Assembly: GCA_033239125.1 (NCBI GenBank)
Contig: BSWB01000001.1
Coordinates: 163,455,481-163,519,480 of the forward strand
Direction of reading: 5' to 3'
DNA: 64,000 nt
From: Fagopyrum homotropicum
Taxonomy: Eukaryota > Streptophyta > Magnoliopsida > Caryophyllales > Polygonaceae
Positions 25,930 through 37,180 of the stretch are shown piece by piece. How positions within the stretch are numbered: position 1 is the stretch's first letter; the number at the start of each line of letters is the position of its first letter. A program made the translations under genes and the position numbers. Below the pieces are notes generated by a model. The model saw nothing but the letters and a program-made list of their open reading frames with translations. It made no database searches and had not been told where the DNA came from.

Positions 25930-26848
25930 AAATCCAAATAAAGTAAGGGCGGTAACTTTGATAAATCTGCCGCTAACTTGAACGGGTAGTCATAAATGAA
26001 TATCTTTTTTTGGAACCGTAGGGTTATACGGGGGGATTGGACAGATATAAACATAACTCGTAAGAACGAGCACTTACGAATCATTAGGTTAGTTGAAACA
26101 AAAGCAAACGTCAAACTTATTTAAGCAACGTTGAAAAATGTTTGCTTCAATAAGATGTGATTCATTCTTGCACGCGAGAACTCTGGCTTCTATGATAAGA
26201 ATATCAAGTTATCGATGAAAAAATCGAAACAATAATTACAACAAACGGATTCGCGAGGCTCTACCTTCCGTGAACATAACAACCACTCATCGGTCTTACT
26301 TAAAAAAACAAAAAGAAAAAAAAAAAGAAAAGAGTACGATGTACACACAGAAATCTTCAATTATGTTGTTTTAAACAAGATTTCATTACTAATTACTTAT
26401 TTACAAATCAGAAAACATTTTGTTCATAATGATCATAATGACAAGTAGACTATGCTATTTCCCCCTCATTAGTTTATATATTGTGTGAAGTTAGTCAAAC
26501 TTGGTAAAATATATTGCATTGTCTACAAAAACTTGGTAAAATCTATTGCATTGTCTACACTTAGTGTGTTCTAGTCTTCTAGGTGTCAATGACCTCTTCA
26601 TAATACTAAGCTTCTCATCACTAAACTTATGAAGATTTGAAAGCAAGTGTTCATCATAAAGCTCAAGTTGATCTCTCTCGTCTTCAATGCTAATTTCTCT
26701 TAAGATCATTCATAAACAATGAATTCTTCATCACTTGAATTTTACAACCCTCGAAAACAAAGATTTTCCCTTATCACTTATTGCATTCTTTTCCCTTTTT
26801 GCTAGCTTGTTAATCTTCACAACCCTGGGAAACAACAACCTTTGTTTG

Positions 26849-26897
<49 letters not shown>

Positions 26898-28295
26898 TTC
26901 CCTCCGTCTATGCAAGCAGAGACATTACAACCACATCATCATCATTAGAGTCTACCCTTCTAAGTCCATTCTTCAAGCTATCACCAAGAACACAATAGTA
27001 AATGACCCTTGTACTAGCATTATTATGCACCATCTTCACCTTATCAATCATATCAACGACATTGTTGAATCTTAAACAACCTGGGTTCACCTTCTCAAAA
27101 CAATACATGTTTCATCCTACATACTTAATGTGTGGAAGTTCTTGCATTATTCTCCTATAATGCAATTTCATATTAAAGTTGTCATCCTCAATTCATGAAC
27201 TATGCGAACCATTAAAGAAACACAAGAGTAAATATACTAAAGATAATCAATGATAAGGTGAATAAACAAAGAATACTTTTGGTATCAAAAGACTAAAACC
27301 CTACAATGCCAATGGAGACAAATTGAGAAGATTATATACATGTGAATGAGACAATGGTGGCTCCATCAATAAACACAACAAAACAAAGAAATAATCTTCC
27401 AGGGACCACTCCAGATACTCGTCAATCTCTGTCAATGGCAACACCGAAGATGTTGTGCAAAAGTAAACTATTTTGAATGAAACATCATGTAAACCCTTTA
27501 CTAGAAGCCTTTATTGATTTCTTTTCTTTTCTTTAATTTGAAGTTTTTTTTTTTTTACCTTTTTCTCTATAATTTCCATATATGCATACACAATCATCAG
27601 TAATATACGCTTTCCCGGAAGATTTAACCAGAAGATTTCTCTTCTGTCAACTAATGAAACGTCATGTAAAGTTTAGATTATTTTATAAATTAATGAAAGT
27701 TCGTGTTATTTTCCACAACTCGATGAAAGTTTAGGTTATTCAATATTCATAGCAATTTACCCAATAAAGTGAGGGTGGTAACTTTAGGAATTATACCACT
27801 CATCTAAACAAGTAGTCATAGATGAATATCTTTTTTGGAACCCTAGGATTATATGGGGATTGGGCATATATTATATATAAACTTAACTCATAAGAATGAG
27901 CACATACAAATACAAATCATTAGGTAAGCTGAAACAAAAACAAACATCGAACTTATTGAAGCAACTTTGAAAAGTGTTGGCTTCAATAAGATGTGCTTCA
28001 ATATTGCACACAAGGACTCCGTCAACTATGAAAATATACCAAATTATCGATGAAAAAATCGTAATAATAATTTCAACAAACGGATTCGCGGGGCTCTACC
28101 TTTTGTCAACATAACAACCCCTCATCGGTCTTACTTAAAAAAAAATATGATGTACGCACACACAAAAATATTTTGTTGCTTTAAACAAGGTTTCATTACT
28201 GATTACTTATTTATAAATTTTGTTCATGATCATATTGACAAGTAGACTGTGATCTTTTTCCCTCATTAGTTTATATATTGTGTGAAGTTAGCCGA
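25930..28295. repeat. Pair of direct repeats (about 560 bp) flanking a 1.27-kb core
   Basis: 25930-26495 and 27765-28295 are diverged direct repeats ('gtagtcata.atgaatatcttttt', 'aacaaacggattcgcg.ggctctacctt', 'tttatatattgtgtgaagttag'). The core 26496-27764 contains a (TA)n tract (26852-26895) and a decayed protein fragment. This is either an old element with long direct terminal repeats or a duplication. I found no TG..CA ends or target duplication. Confidence 0.5.
26905..27108 (-). pseudogene. Fragment resembling the PB1-like domain of MULE-associated proteins
   Basis: A 66-codon frame whose end, YYCVLGDSLKNGLRRVDSND followed by DDVVVMSLLA, resembles the plant PB1-like domain found with Mutator transposases (Y......L..GLR....D.DV..M). 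No transposase follows, and a TA microsatellite cuts in downstream. Weak call. Confidence 0.3.
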
Positions 28296-28549
28296 TTAAA
28301 AATAACGTATCTTGTATTTACAGTTAAGTTTTGTTACATGCCGATGATTTTGTTTCGTCCATATTACTAATTGGATAAAAAAATATATGATCAAATACCT
28401 CACACCTTATTTGAAGAATATAAAACTTTATGTTTGATTTCTTCATGAGGAGCCACCAAGCCAGACCATGCGAAAGAAAAAATGATCAAGGTTTAAATAA
28501 TGCGGACGAGGAGGTAGAATATTTCATGTGTAATTACACTAACATAGAC

Positions 28550-29370
28550 GGGAGATCATAAAGAGAAACTATAACCTATTCTCAAAGAAACTGTGGATTT
28601 GGTATCATTTTCTTCCATTGTAATCACAATTTTTGTATTTATAAACCATTAATTTGTTATAAATTTTAAATTTGTTTGGGTTTGTGAAGGAGAACATAAT
28701 GATTGAAGAAGCGTTAGAGCAAATGGTTTTACTAGAAGAACAAATGTAAGAGGCAACTCAAAACCTAATCTCAAGTGGCATGTTGGAATTTAACATCCCA
28801 ATTCAAAAGTTTAAATTCAAATCTAATCTCGCGTAACCTAATCTCAACCAACTTGTTCGAACATGAACAATAAAAGAAAAATAGGGCAACAATAGAACTT
28901 GGAAACACCTTGTTCGTTAGGGTTTTCAAACATGAAGAGAGGAGAGAGGTTTGATTTTCATACCTGAAGGAGGTATGTGTTCTTCGCTTCATTCGATCTA
29001 CCGTTAGTAGAGAGGGGATAAATTTGATTTTCAAACCTACAAGAGAAGTGGAACCCCGAAACACCTTGTTCGTTCGAGAGAAGAGAAGAGAAATAGACAA
29101 ACGGCAGAAGTGGAACCTCGAAGTACCTACAAGAGAAGTGGAATCTTGAAGTTGTGGATTTAATATCGTGTTCTTTGCTTGTTTTATTTCTTTTGTTTTT
29201 TGAACTTACTAACAGCGTTAAATGAGGTATGACGAGGTTGGACAAATATTGTAAGTTTTAATAGTCCAAGAGTGCCAACCGAACTTTGAAAAAGTAATGG
29301 GTAAAATCCAAAATACCCATACCACAACCCACAGGGTACCAACAGGAATTTTCCTTCAAATAAGTACAGC
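28550..29370. repeat. Dispersed repeat B, copy 1
   Basis: Aligns with 44218-44763 plus 52166-52400, which is the same repeat split by the copia insertion. Landmarks are 'tttgtgaaggagaac', 'ggttttactagaagaacaa', 'aacctaatctcaa'. The right end ('ggtaccaacaggaattttcc'), read inverted, resembles the terminal repeat AAATTCCGG.TGGTACC of the palindromic element at 38912, so it is probably a non-autonomous Mutator-like element. Apparent frames are not genes. Confidence 0.6.
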
Positions 29371-31948
29371 AACATGTTCCATCGGCTCACCGGACATGAC
29401 CATCCCAACAGGTGTTTGCTCCAAAAGTTGTGTGCAAATAACCAAAAATAAAAGCAAAAGCGAACCCGCAGTGTACAGATCAATTGCAACGATAACAAAT
29501 ATTTCAGGGTCGATCACAAGGATTTGGTGAAATCAAAATCAGTAAAAGCAATATAGCAAAGAAAGATATGCATCTATTGATAATAAAAGCAAAGACTTTT
29601 GTTGTAATTGGGAAAAAGGATTCCAGAGATCAAAGTATTCAATTGTGGTTTTCGATTCAAAACTTTTAAAGATTATATGGACAGAGCTGGGATTGCAAGG
29701 TATATGTTCGAAAACGGGATAATGTGCGGTGAAGTTCCACTATCCACTTATCCCAACCCAAAGGCTCTAAATAAAGTATGTTGAGTCTCGATAAGATAGA
29801 AATTCTAGAGGAAGGATTATACTCTCAAACCAAACACAAATCCCAAGGAAATCAGATCAACTCAAAAAGCTAAAGGTTTTGGCACACTCAACCTTAATAG
29901 AGGGTTTTGAATCCTCTAGTACCTAGATCTTGTAATTGTTGGTAACCAAGAACGGGAATCACCGGGTAAGTCTCTTCCCACACTCGGATATAGGTTAGAA
30001 AGGTTCAACAAGGCTAGGGTTTAAGCAATCTTTAACCAAAGATTAAAGATAAAGCAAGATAGTTACGACATAAGAGAAAATCGGATTTTTCATCATTGGA
30101 AATCGGATCGTTTGTGAAAAGATCGACCGCTTTTTTTTCAATTGATTCAAACTAAGATTGGATGATTTAGAATGTGGTGAAACGACCTCTATTTATAGGA
30201 GAAAACTAGGGTTTTGGATCTTGCTCACTTGTGCAATCCTACTCCGAATCGATCGATTAAAGATATAAATCGGATCGTTTTGTGATAAGATCGACCGATT
30301 TTTTTATAAATATTGACCCGATTTTCTTCTCCTGAACGTGTTATCTTTTAGTTCTGTCTTCTATCATCTTTTGTGATATCTTTTCATATCTTCTTCTATC
30401 TTTAAAGCTCCTTCCTGATCCTTCATGATGTCATGCTCGATATTGATCCATTTCCACACCAAAATTCCACCATTTTACCCACAATTAATCAAATAATGCG
30501 TGTAGACCTCTATTCTCGAAATATATGTGAATATAGACTTAAAGGCATACAATTCTCATCAAATATATGCAAAACTGAGGCGATATACTCGTAATATCCA
30601 TGAATATGATAGCATATAATTCATGTCATCAAATCACCCCATACTTGTCTCTTGCTTGTCTTCAAGCAAGGTTCAAATCTAGCGTATAAGATGATGTGGA
30701 ATATATGATGCTAAAAACAAAAATCTTTTTTTAGAATGTGCTTCTTAATAGTGGATCGCTCTCAACGTGATGTTTTAAGGCATATGAAGATAAAGTATGT
30801 ATCAATAGAATCACAGCATGAAAAGGCAAGAACACTTTATCCAAGAATATCCATGAAATGCATGGTAAAGGATGTAGAGATAATCATAAGAAAACAAATC
30901 TAAACCATAAAAACCTTAAACATGTGCACAAAGGTCTCAAGGTCTTTCAAAGTAAAAGGCCAAAGAAACGTGTTAAAGGGTGAAAATGTATAGGATATGT
31001 GGTGATAAATCCGGGAATAAGGAACAAAACTCCACAATTTTGAACTTCTTCACAACCACCGAAAATAAGCACTTTACTTCGTATATTTTTTCAATTTTAT
31101 TTCACTTGAGAATATGGACAATGGTGCACAATAACCGAAGCCTTGAAAATCAGTAAGCCTCAATTTCTCGAGGTGCCTCAAACCGTAATGCACATACCAT
31201 GACTCGTTAGGACTATTGCTCAATCCGATTTTGACAAAGACACAAACGTCCGGCTATGCGAATGGTGCCGAGTTACTCATCATAATGATTGACGTCCCCA
31301 AACCTATTTTATATACTTTAACACACTTCACTTTTCAACTTTAACTTTACAACGCTTAACACTTCACACACTAGCATGCTTCCTAATTCCCGAAAAAGGT
31401 AAAGGGAAGGTAAATAATACATATGAGGTGATTAACGTGGATAAGAAGAAGAAAGAAAAGACAAAAGAAGCGTCTCAATCATTCCAATATGATGTCTAAG
31501 AACTTATTAGGCGGTTTCGACCATTATTTCTTAATTTTATCAAAACATCGAAAAGCATACAAATCATATATAATTTCAAATAAAGTATTTAATTCCACAT
31601 ATGCCATAATTAAATCTCAACATACAAGTCTTCTTTTGCCAATTCACATACTCATTTATCATCATTGAGATCATATCCGTTTTTAGAAGCACATAAATGT
31701 TTAATTTTTTCAATTTTTTTTGGACTTTCGAAAATATATGAAATGCAATGTAATTGTCCGAAAGGAAACGTGTGACAAGAGTTATTACAAACCCGAAATC
31801 AAAAAGTGCAATGCAACATAAATAAACGTGCGACATATGAAAAGATTGCAAGTACTTCCACCCCATACTTGAATCTCACATTGTCCCAAATGTGAAAATT
31901 CAAGTATAAGATGGAGAAAAATACTTACAATGTAAAATGACGAGTAGC
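29371..31948. other. Retroelement-derived non-coding sequence
   Basis: No coding signal. Contains 'cagggtcgatcacaagga', repeated 'aatcggatcg...gatcgaccg' motifs (30080-30310, also at 42560-42650) and 'caccccatacttg.ctc' stretches. These are typical of non-coding parts of large plant Ty3/gypsy elements. Since an Athila-like gag tail follows at 31949 on the minus strand, this is probably its 3' non-coding region. Confidence 0.4.
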
Positions 31949-32181
31949 TCAATCCTGTTGTGGTGGTAGAAATGGTGGCGGATATGGATATCTCGAAGCT
32001 AAAGGATCATAGTAATCTCCGAAGGTATGGTGGTAGAGGTCACTCCACTCTCCTTCATATGAAGAATGTCGATACCTCAACTCGGATTGGAACTCCTGAA
32101 ACTCAGTACAAAGCTCCCGATAGTTTGTACGGAGACTCTCATAATCTGTATGAAGGGCTTGATAGTCTGTACGGAAGCATT
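31949..32181 (-). pseudogene. C-terminal fragment of a retroelement ORF1/gag
   Basis: On the minus strand one frame of about 75 codons reads repeated heptads (TDYQALHTDYESLRTNYREL), then DYYDPLASRYPYPPPFLPPQ and a stop at 31949-31951. Coiled-coil repeats followed by a proline-rich tail fit the C-terminus of Athila/Tat-type ORF1. The 5' side is cut off at about 32181, where sequence shared with 36.8 kb begins. Confidence 0.45.
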
Positions 32182-32217
32182 AGGTGGGGATTATAAAGTA
32201 AAGTATAATATCTAAAT

Positions 32218-32332
32218 ATAAAATGATAGTATTAAATGTTGAATGAACTCGATGGCATCGAATTTAATAGGTTTATTTCAAAAAAAAAACTGATTAATAA
32301 ATATTTGTGAATATAATATAATGTCGAAGAAT

Positions 32333-32334
<2 letters not shown>
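32218..32334. repeat. Segment shared with 36778-36892
   Basis: About 115 bases ('atgatagtattaaat', 'gaatttaataggtttattt', 'atatttgtgaatataatata') recur at 36778-36892 in the same orientation. In minus orientation both copies lie just downstream of coding remnants, so this looks like a shared 3' flank. Confidence 0.7.

Positions 32335-32335
<1 letters not shown>

Positions 32336-32385
<50 letters not shown>
32336..32385. repeat. (AT)n microsatellite ending the third RING module
   Basis: About 50 bases of AT dinucleotides directly abut the last coding codons of exon A4 of the RING array. Confidence 0.97.
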
Positions 32386-32389
<4 letters not shown>

Positions 32390-33542
32390 AAGGAGATAAG
32401 ATTATTGAGATCTCTTCGAGCGTTAAACCTTGGTTTTCTTGTCCTAATTCTTCTTCAAGAACAATCAAGTCCTATGAAGTATTTATGAGGTTAAATATTA
32501 CATATTTATTTTTACTTATGAACTCAATTCATCATGGTTTACATAGTTCATAAGATAGCTCATATGGTTCGATATCATTATTTGATATATCAGCTTCTTC
32601 CTCCTCCTCCTCCTCCTCTTCTTCTTCTTCTATCTCTATCTCGGCTTTTCAATATTTAACATGGATTCGAAAGTGACTAATATAGTATTATGAAAGAAAA
32701 TAACTTGCAAAACTACTAGTACTTACCAAGTTCTTGGCTTGCAAAGAAACTTTCCTCATAATCTGTGGTGGATAAGTTATAATTCTCGTATTCTTCATCG
32801 TTGTCTTCTTCTTCATCTTCATCTTCTTCTTTGTCACTTTGGGTTGCTTCCGTTATGGCAATATCTCTTTCCTAAGCACCAAATAATGAACAACTTAGAT
32901 CAAATGCATGAATTTCAATACCTTATAGGTTTTATTATGGTGTAACCTCTTGTTGCAATGCAATTGCATGATCATGATCATAATTTATGACTTCTTCGAT
33001 CTCGCGCTTCTCTTGATTTGGGCATACCTACAATTTAATGTAATACTAGTTTCTCTTTTCTCATACAAAACATGTCTATATTCACAAATTATACTTCATT
33101 GGTATCAATCTATATAGTTTATACCTTCTTAATTTGGAGCCAAGGATTGATATAACAACCATGAAACGGATGCTCGCACCTTAAAGCTACTAACTCTCCG
33201 CCTTCTTCGTAATCAGCTTGACATATTACACATCTATCAAAACTTGTTAGTATGTGTATTTGTTTAGACAATAGTATAAATAAAATGTGAATAAAGTGTA
33301 ACGCTTACAGGTCAATGACGTTTGACACAACAGATTTATAGTTGTAAGGGGATAAGAATGTTGAGATATCTTCGAGCGATAAACCTTGGTTTTCTTGTCC
33401 TACTTCTTCTCCAAGAATAATCAAGTCCTATGATATTTTTATGAGATTTTAGGTTACATATTGTAAGTATTTATTTTATTTATGAGCTTAATTCATCATA
33501 GTTTACTTACTTCATAAGATAACTCATCCGGGTCGATATCTT

Positions 33543-33573
<31 letters not shown>

Positions 33574-34938
33574 ACATGGGTTCAAGTTATGTGACTAATA
33601 TAGTAATATGAAAGAAAATAAGTTGCAAAACTAGTAGTACTTACCAAGTTCATGGCTTACAAAGAAACTTTCCTCATAATTTGTGGTGGATAAGTTATAA
33701 TTCTCGTATTCTTCATCGTTGTCGTCTTCTTCTTCTTCATCCTCATCTTCATCTTCTTCTTTGTTGGTTGCTTCCGTCATGGCAATATCCCTTTCCTAAG
33801 CACCAAATAATGAACAATTTAGATCAAATGCATGAATTTCAATACCTTATAGGTTTTATTGTGGTGTAACCACTTGTTGCAATGCAATTGCAAGTGCATG
33901 ATCATGATCATAATTTATGAGTTCTTCGATCTCACGCTTCTCTTGATTTTGGCAAACCTGCAATTTAATGTAATATTAGTTTCTCTGTTCTCATACAAAA
34001 CATGTCTATATTCACAAACTATACTTCATTTGTATCAATCTATAGTTTATACCTTCTTGATTTGGAGCCAAAAATTGATACAATAAGCATGAAACGGATG
34101 CCCGCACCTTAAAGCTACTAACTCTTCGCCTTCTTCGTAATCCGCTTGACATATTACACATCTATCAAAACTTGTTAGTATGTGTATTTGTTTAGATATT
34201 AGTATAAATAAAATGTGAATCAAGTGTAACGCTTACCGATCAATGGAGTTTGACACAACGGATTTATAGTTGTAACGGGTTAAGACTGTGGAGATCTCTT
34301 CGAATGATAAACCTTGGATTTCTTGTCCTACTTCTTCTCCAAGAGCAATCAAATCCTATGATGTTTGTATGAGGTTTAAGGTTACATATTGTAAGTATTT
34401 ATTTTACTTATGAGCTTAATTCATCATGATTTACTTACTTCATAAAATATCTCATCCAGGTTGATATCTTCTTCTTCTTCTTCTTCTTCTTCTTCTTCTT
34501 CTTCTTCTTCTTCTTCTTCTTCTTCTTCTTCTATCTCTAACTCGGCTTCAAATATTTACATGGGTTCAAGTTATGTAACTAATATAGTGATATGAAAGAA
34601 ATTAAGTTGCAAAACTACTAGTACATACCAAGTTCTTGGCTTGCAAAGAAGCTATCCTCATAATTTGTGGTGGATAAGTTATAACTCTCGTCTTCCTCAT
34701 CGTCGTCGTCTTCTTCATCGTCTTCTTCGTCACTTTGGGTTGCTTCCGTCATTGCAATACCCCTTTCCTAAGCACCAAATAATGAATAATTTAGATCAAA
34801 TGCTTGAAATTCAATACCTTGTAGGTTTGACTATGGTGTAACCTCTTGTTGCAATGCAATTGCAAGTGCATGATCATGATCATAATTTACGACTTCTTCG
34901 ATCTCGCGCTTCTCTTGTTCTTGACCTTCTTTCACCAT
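32386..34938 (-). CDS. Tandem three-module BIG BROTHER-type RING-H2 gene, last module truncated
   Basis: Fourteen predicted exons. Module C: 34843-34938, 34629-34767, 34439-34545, 34237-34355, 34053-34161. Module B: 33871-33957, 33645-33795, 33511-33569, 33309-33427, 33125-33233. Module A: 32947-33027, 32727-32871, 32547-32644, 32386-32471. Each module has an ALAIALQQ segment, an acidic exon, poly-Glu plus DIDPDELSYE, LGEEVGQENQGLS, then a RING-H2 start (RCVICQADY, VALRCGHPFHAYC). The order matches BIG BROTHER / BIG BROTHER-RELATED E3 ligases that limit organ growth. Phases agree, so modules can splice in series. Each RING continues as VCQNQEK or VCPNQEK, so the last zinc-binding Cys is missing. 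In module B, HGCY replaces HAYC. Module A lost its exon 3 donor and ends in an AT repeat. ATG at 34938 follows a TATA box. Expression unknown. Confidence 0.7.
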
Positions 34939-34992
34939 ATCTCTTCTCCACGTGCAATCAACAATAACTCGATCAATCAAGCTTTGCAGGGA

Positions 34993-35000
34993 TTATATAA
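34993..35000 (-). promoter_or_regulatory. TATA-like box upstream of the RING array
   Basis: TTATATAA on the minus strand, 55-62 bases before the ATG at 34938. Confidence 0.35.
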
Positions 35001-35214
35001 CAAAAATATAAAAATAAGAGGGAAAAGTGGAAATAAAAGACTGCACGTAAAGAAATGATTCGAAGTCCATTGCCTTGGCTTTGTTGTTATTCTTCTCTAT
35101 ACGCATAGTAATATGAGCTTCCTTTTGATCCATTCTCACAAGTTTCCTCTTCCGCATTCACCGTGTGAATCTAACCTATAAGTTTGAGGCTACTCGAAAA
35201 GGAGTCTTTATTAT

Positions 35215-35345
35215 CAATTGGTTTTAGGATGGACTCCCAATATCAGTTTTTCCATACATGCCGCCGGGAGGATTCAAACTCGAATCTCGAGACTAATTAC
35301 GGAGTCTAGCACCACATCCCACTAGACCAACTGAGTATTGGTTAT
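35215..35345 (-). mobile_element. tRNA-derived SINE-like sequence
   Basis: On the minus strand an A-box-like ACTCAGTTGGTCTAGTGG is followed by a B-box GAGTTTGAATCC about 50 bases later and then GGCGGCATG. It looks like the tRNA-related head of a SINE. No clear tail or target duplication identified. Confidence 0.45.
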
Positions 35346-35700
35346 ACGAGAAGAATATTCCATGGTACGTATAGTTGGACAAGGGTTACGAAACATTTAT
35401 GTTATTTTAAGTTTTTTTGGAATACAAAGTTAAATTATTATTTCTTTAATATTTTTTTGAAAAAATAAAGAGGTTCGATGCACTAGACGACACATTATCT
35501 AATGAAATGAAAGTCGATGAAATTGACACTTGACAGATGGACTAGATGATTGATTGTTGTTTGTTTTTAAGAACACTTTATAAATGAACGTTAGTCTTTC
35601 TTTATGGGTCTCCGGGCCCCAACAAAGTTAGAATTGTTGATCCAAACGTGTTATTTGCGGGACATTAGATTTACTTATTATCGACAAAAATTGTAATGCC
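35346..35700. other. Non-coding sequence
   Basis: No gene or repeat recognised between the SINE-like copy and the hAT at 35708. Confidence 0.5.
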
Positions 35701-35707
35701 TGTGATT

Positions 35708-36077
35708 CAGAGGCGGGGTTAAGGGGTGGACTGACTAGGCAATAGCTCACCCCAACTCAATATTTTAACATCTTATCATCTTTTAAATTTAACAAGAAAT
35801 TAGTAAAACAAAAAAGTTTTTAAATACCGTATACGATACATTGATACTTACTTCATTCATTATGGTGATTAAGCTTATTCATCTTTTTGTCTCTCGTCAA
35901 TGATAACGGTAATTAAATTTCAGATAGTTATTTACGGAGTATTATTTTATATATTTACATTTTATATGTTCATCTAACACGTACATAATTACAATAGAGC
36001 TAAACTATATTAACTATACATATGTAGTAAGTGGCAAAATTCCGCCCACATATCAAAAATTTCCAACTCCGCCCCTG
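35708..36077. mobile_element. Small hAT element of the CAGGGGCGGAG family
   Basis: Ends CAGAGGCGGGGTT and, inverted, CAGGGGCGGAGTT. Flanking 8-mers TGTGATTC (35701-35708, sharing one base with the element) and TGTGAGTC (36078-36085) match at 7 of 8. Same terminal sequence as the hAT at 38636-40225. Non-coding. Confidence 0.65.
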
Positions 36078-36085
36078 TGTGAGTC

Positions 36086-36777
36086 TAGATTGAGCGTCTG
36101 ACGACACTCAATCTGAACGTCATCTGACGACGCTTTTCTGGGACCAACGTCATCCGATGACACTCAATTTGATGTCGTTCGATTTTGAGCGCCGGTCACG
36201 CTTGCGCTCACTGAGTGCCATGAAGTTGCGAGTTTTTTGCGGGACATCAAATCAATTGAACGTTGTGTATATAGTTCTAATTATAAGGTGTGATAAATGT
36301 ATATTTCTTAAGTTTTATCCATATATGAATTTTATGAAAATATTCTCATTATGATCGACGGTAAATTCATGGTACAGAAAAGTTAATCCTAGTTTTTTTT
36401 TTAATCATAGTTTAGTAAATTATATCATATAACTCTCATTTTGTTGATATAAAAGTCAGTTACGATGTATTGTTTTCAAAATATTAATTTGTAGGGGTTT
36501 GTGATTAAAAGAAATCCTAATACTTTTGTAAAAAGAAATATACACAAATAATAGGTAGGAATTATAAATTAAAGTATCCTATTCAAATATAAAAGGGTAA
36601 AATAAATAACTAGGCATTTTACCACTATTACTCTATAAAGAATAATCATAATATAAATTTATTAATAAATATACTCTTAATAGAATAATAGTGATAAGTC
36701 AGTTAAAGTGGTAAAAATTAGAGGGTCTACAAACAGAAACTCATAAAAAAGAACATACTTCACCCAATTATTTTAAT
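36086..36777. other. Non-coding, short direct repeats
   Basis: 36090-36240 contains degenerate repeats of 'acgtcatctgacgac'. The rest is AT-rich with no signal. Confidence 0.45.
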
Positions 36778-36892
36778 ATAAAATGATAGTATTAAATATT
36801 GAATGAACACATGATATCGAATTTAATAGGTTTATTTCAAAAAAAAATGATTAAAAAATATTTGTGAATATAATATACTGCCGAAGAATTAT
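36778..36892. repeat. Copy of the 32218-32334 segment
   Basis: See 32218-32334. It lies about 100 bases downstream (minus orientation) of the cysteine-rich frame at 36995-37147. Confidence 0.7.
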
Positions 36893-36994
36893 ATTGATGG
36901 AAAAATTAACGAGAAAACAATAGAAAAACTTTCAAAAGTAAATAAAAATAAGGCAACGAGGATATAGAAAGCAACATTTCTCCGATGGACGAAC

Positions 36995-37147
36995 TCAAGT
37001 ACAACTGCCGCCGGAGCCGACGCAGGAGTTGCCGATGCATTCTTCAGTAATGCCATCGTAATTATCTCTGCATACTCGTATACAAACAGGAAGTGGGCAT
37101 CTTAAAGCTACAATGCACTTCGCATCCGTCACCTCCACCGATACCAT
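36995..37147 (-). CDS. 50-codon cysteine-rich frame, possible last exon of a small gene or RING relic
   Basis: From the ATG at 37147 the frame encodes seven cysteines with spacing C-x5-C-x4-C-x3-C-x10-C-x4-C-x6-C, ending at TGA 36995-36997. The codons upstream of the ATG are in frame (LLLLHVV), so the cysteines could follow a signal-peptide end; alternatively a CATGTAG 3' splice site lies just before the ATG. Two readings are possible. One is a secreted cysteine-rich peptide whose first exon was separated by the repeat element at 37181. The other is a diverged RING exon: 'gtagctttaag.tgc' (VALRC) matches the RING exons of the array at 32-35 kb, and its 3' flank is shared with that array. No intact start region is visible. 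Confidence 0.35.
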   Translation of the reverse strand: MVSVEVTDAKCIVALRCPLPVCIRVCRDNYDGITEECIGNSCVGSGGSCT

Positions 37148-37180
37148 AACTACATGCAACAACAACAAATTATATATATA

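Noticed and set aside
32739..34841. Plus-strand frames with 'WWISYNSRILHR' in three copies
   Set aside because: They are antisense shadows of the acidic exons of the RING array, which has consistent splice sites on the minus strand.
36105..36240. Possible coding segment with repeated 'TSSDD'-type motifs
   Set aside because: Short degenerate direct repeats explain it; frames are not consistent between repeats.
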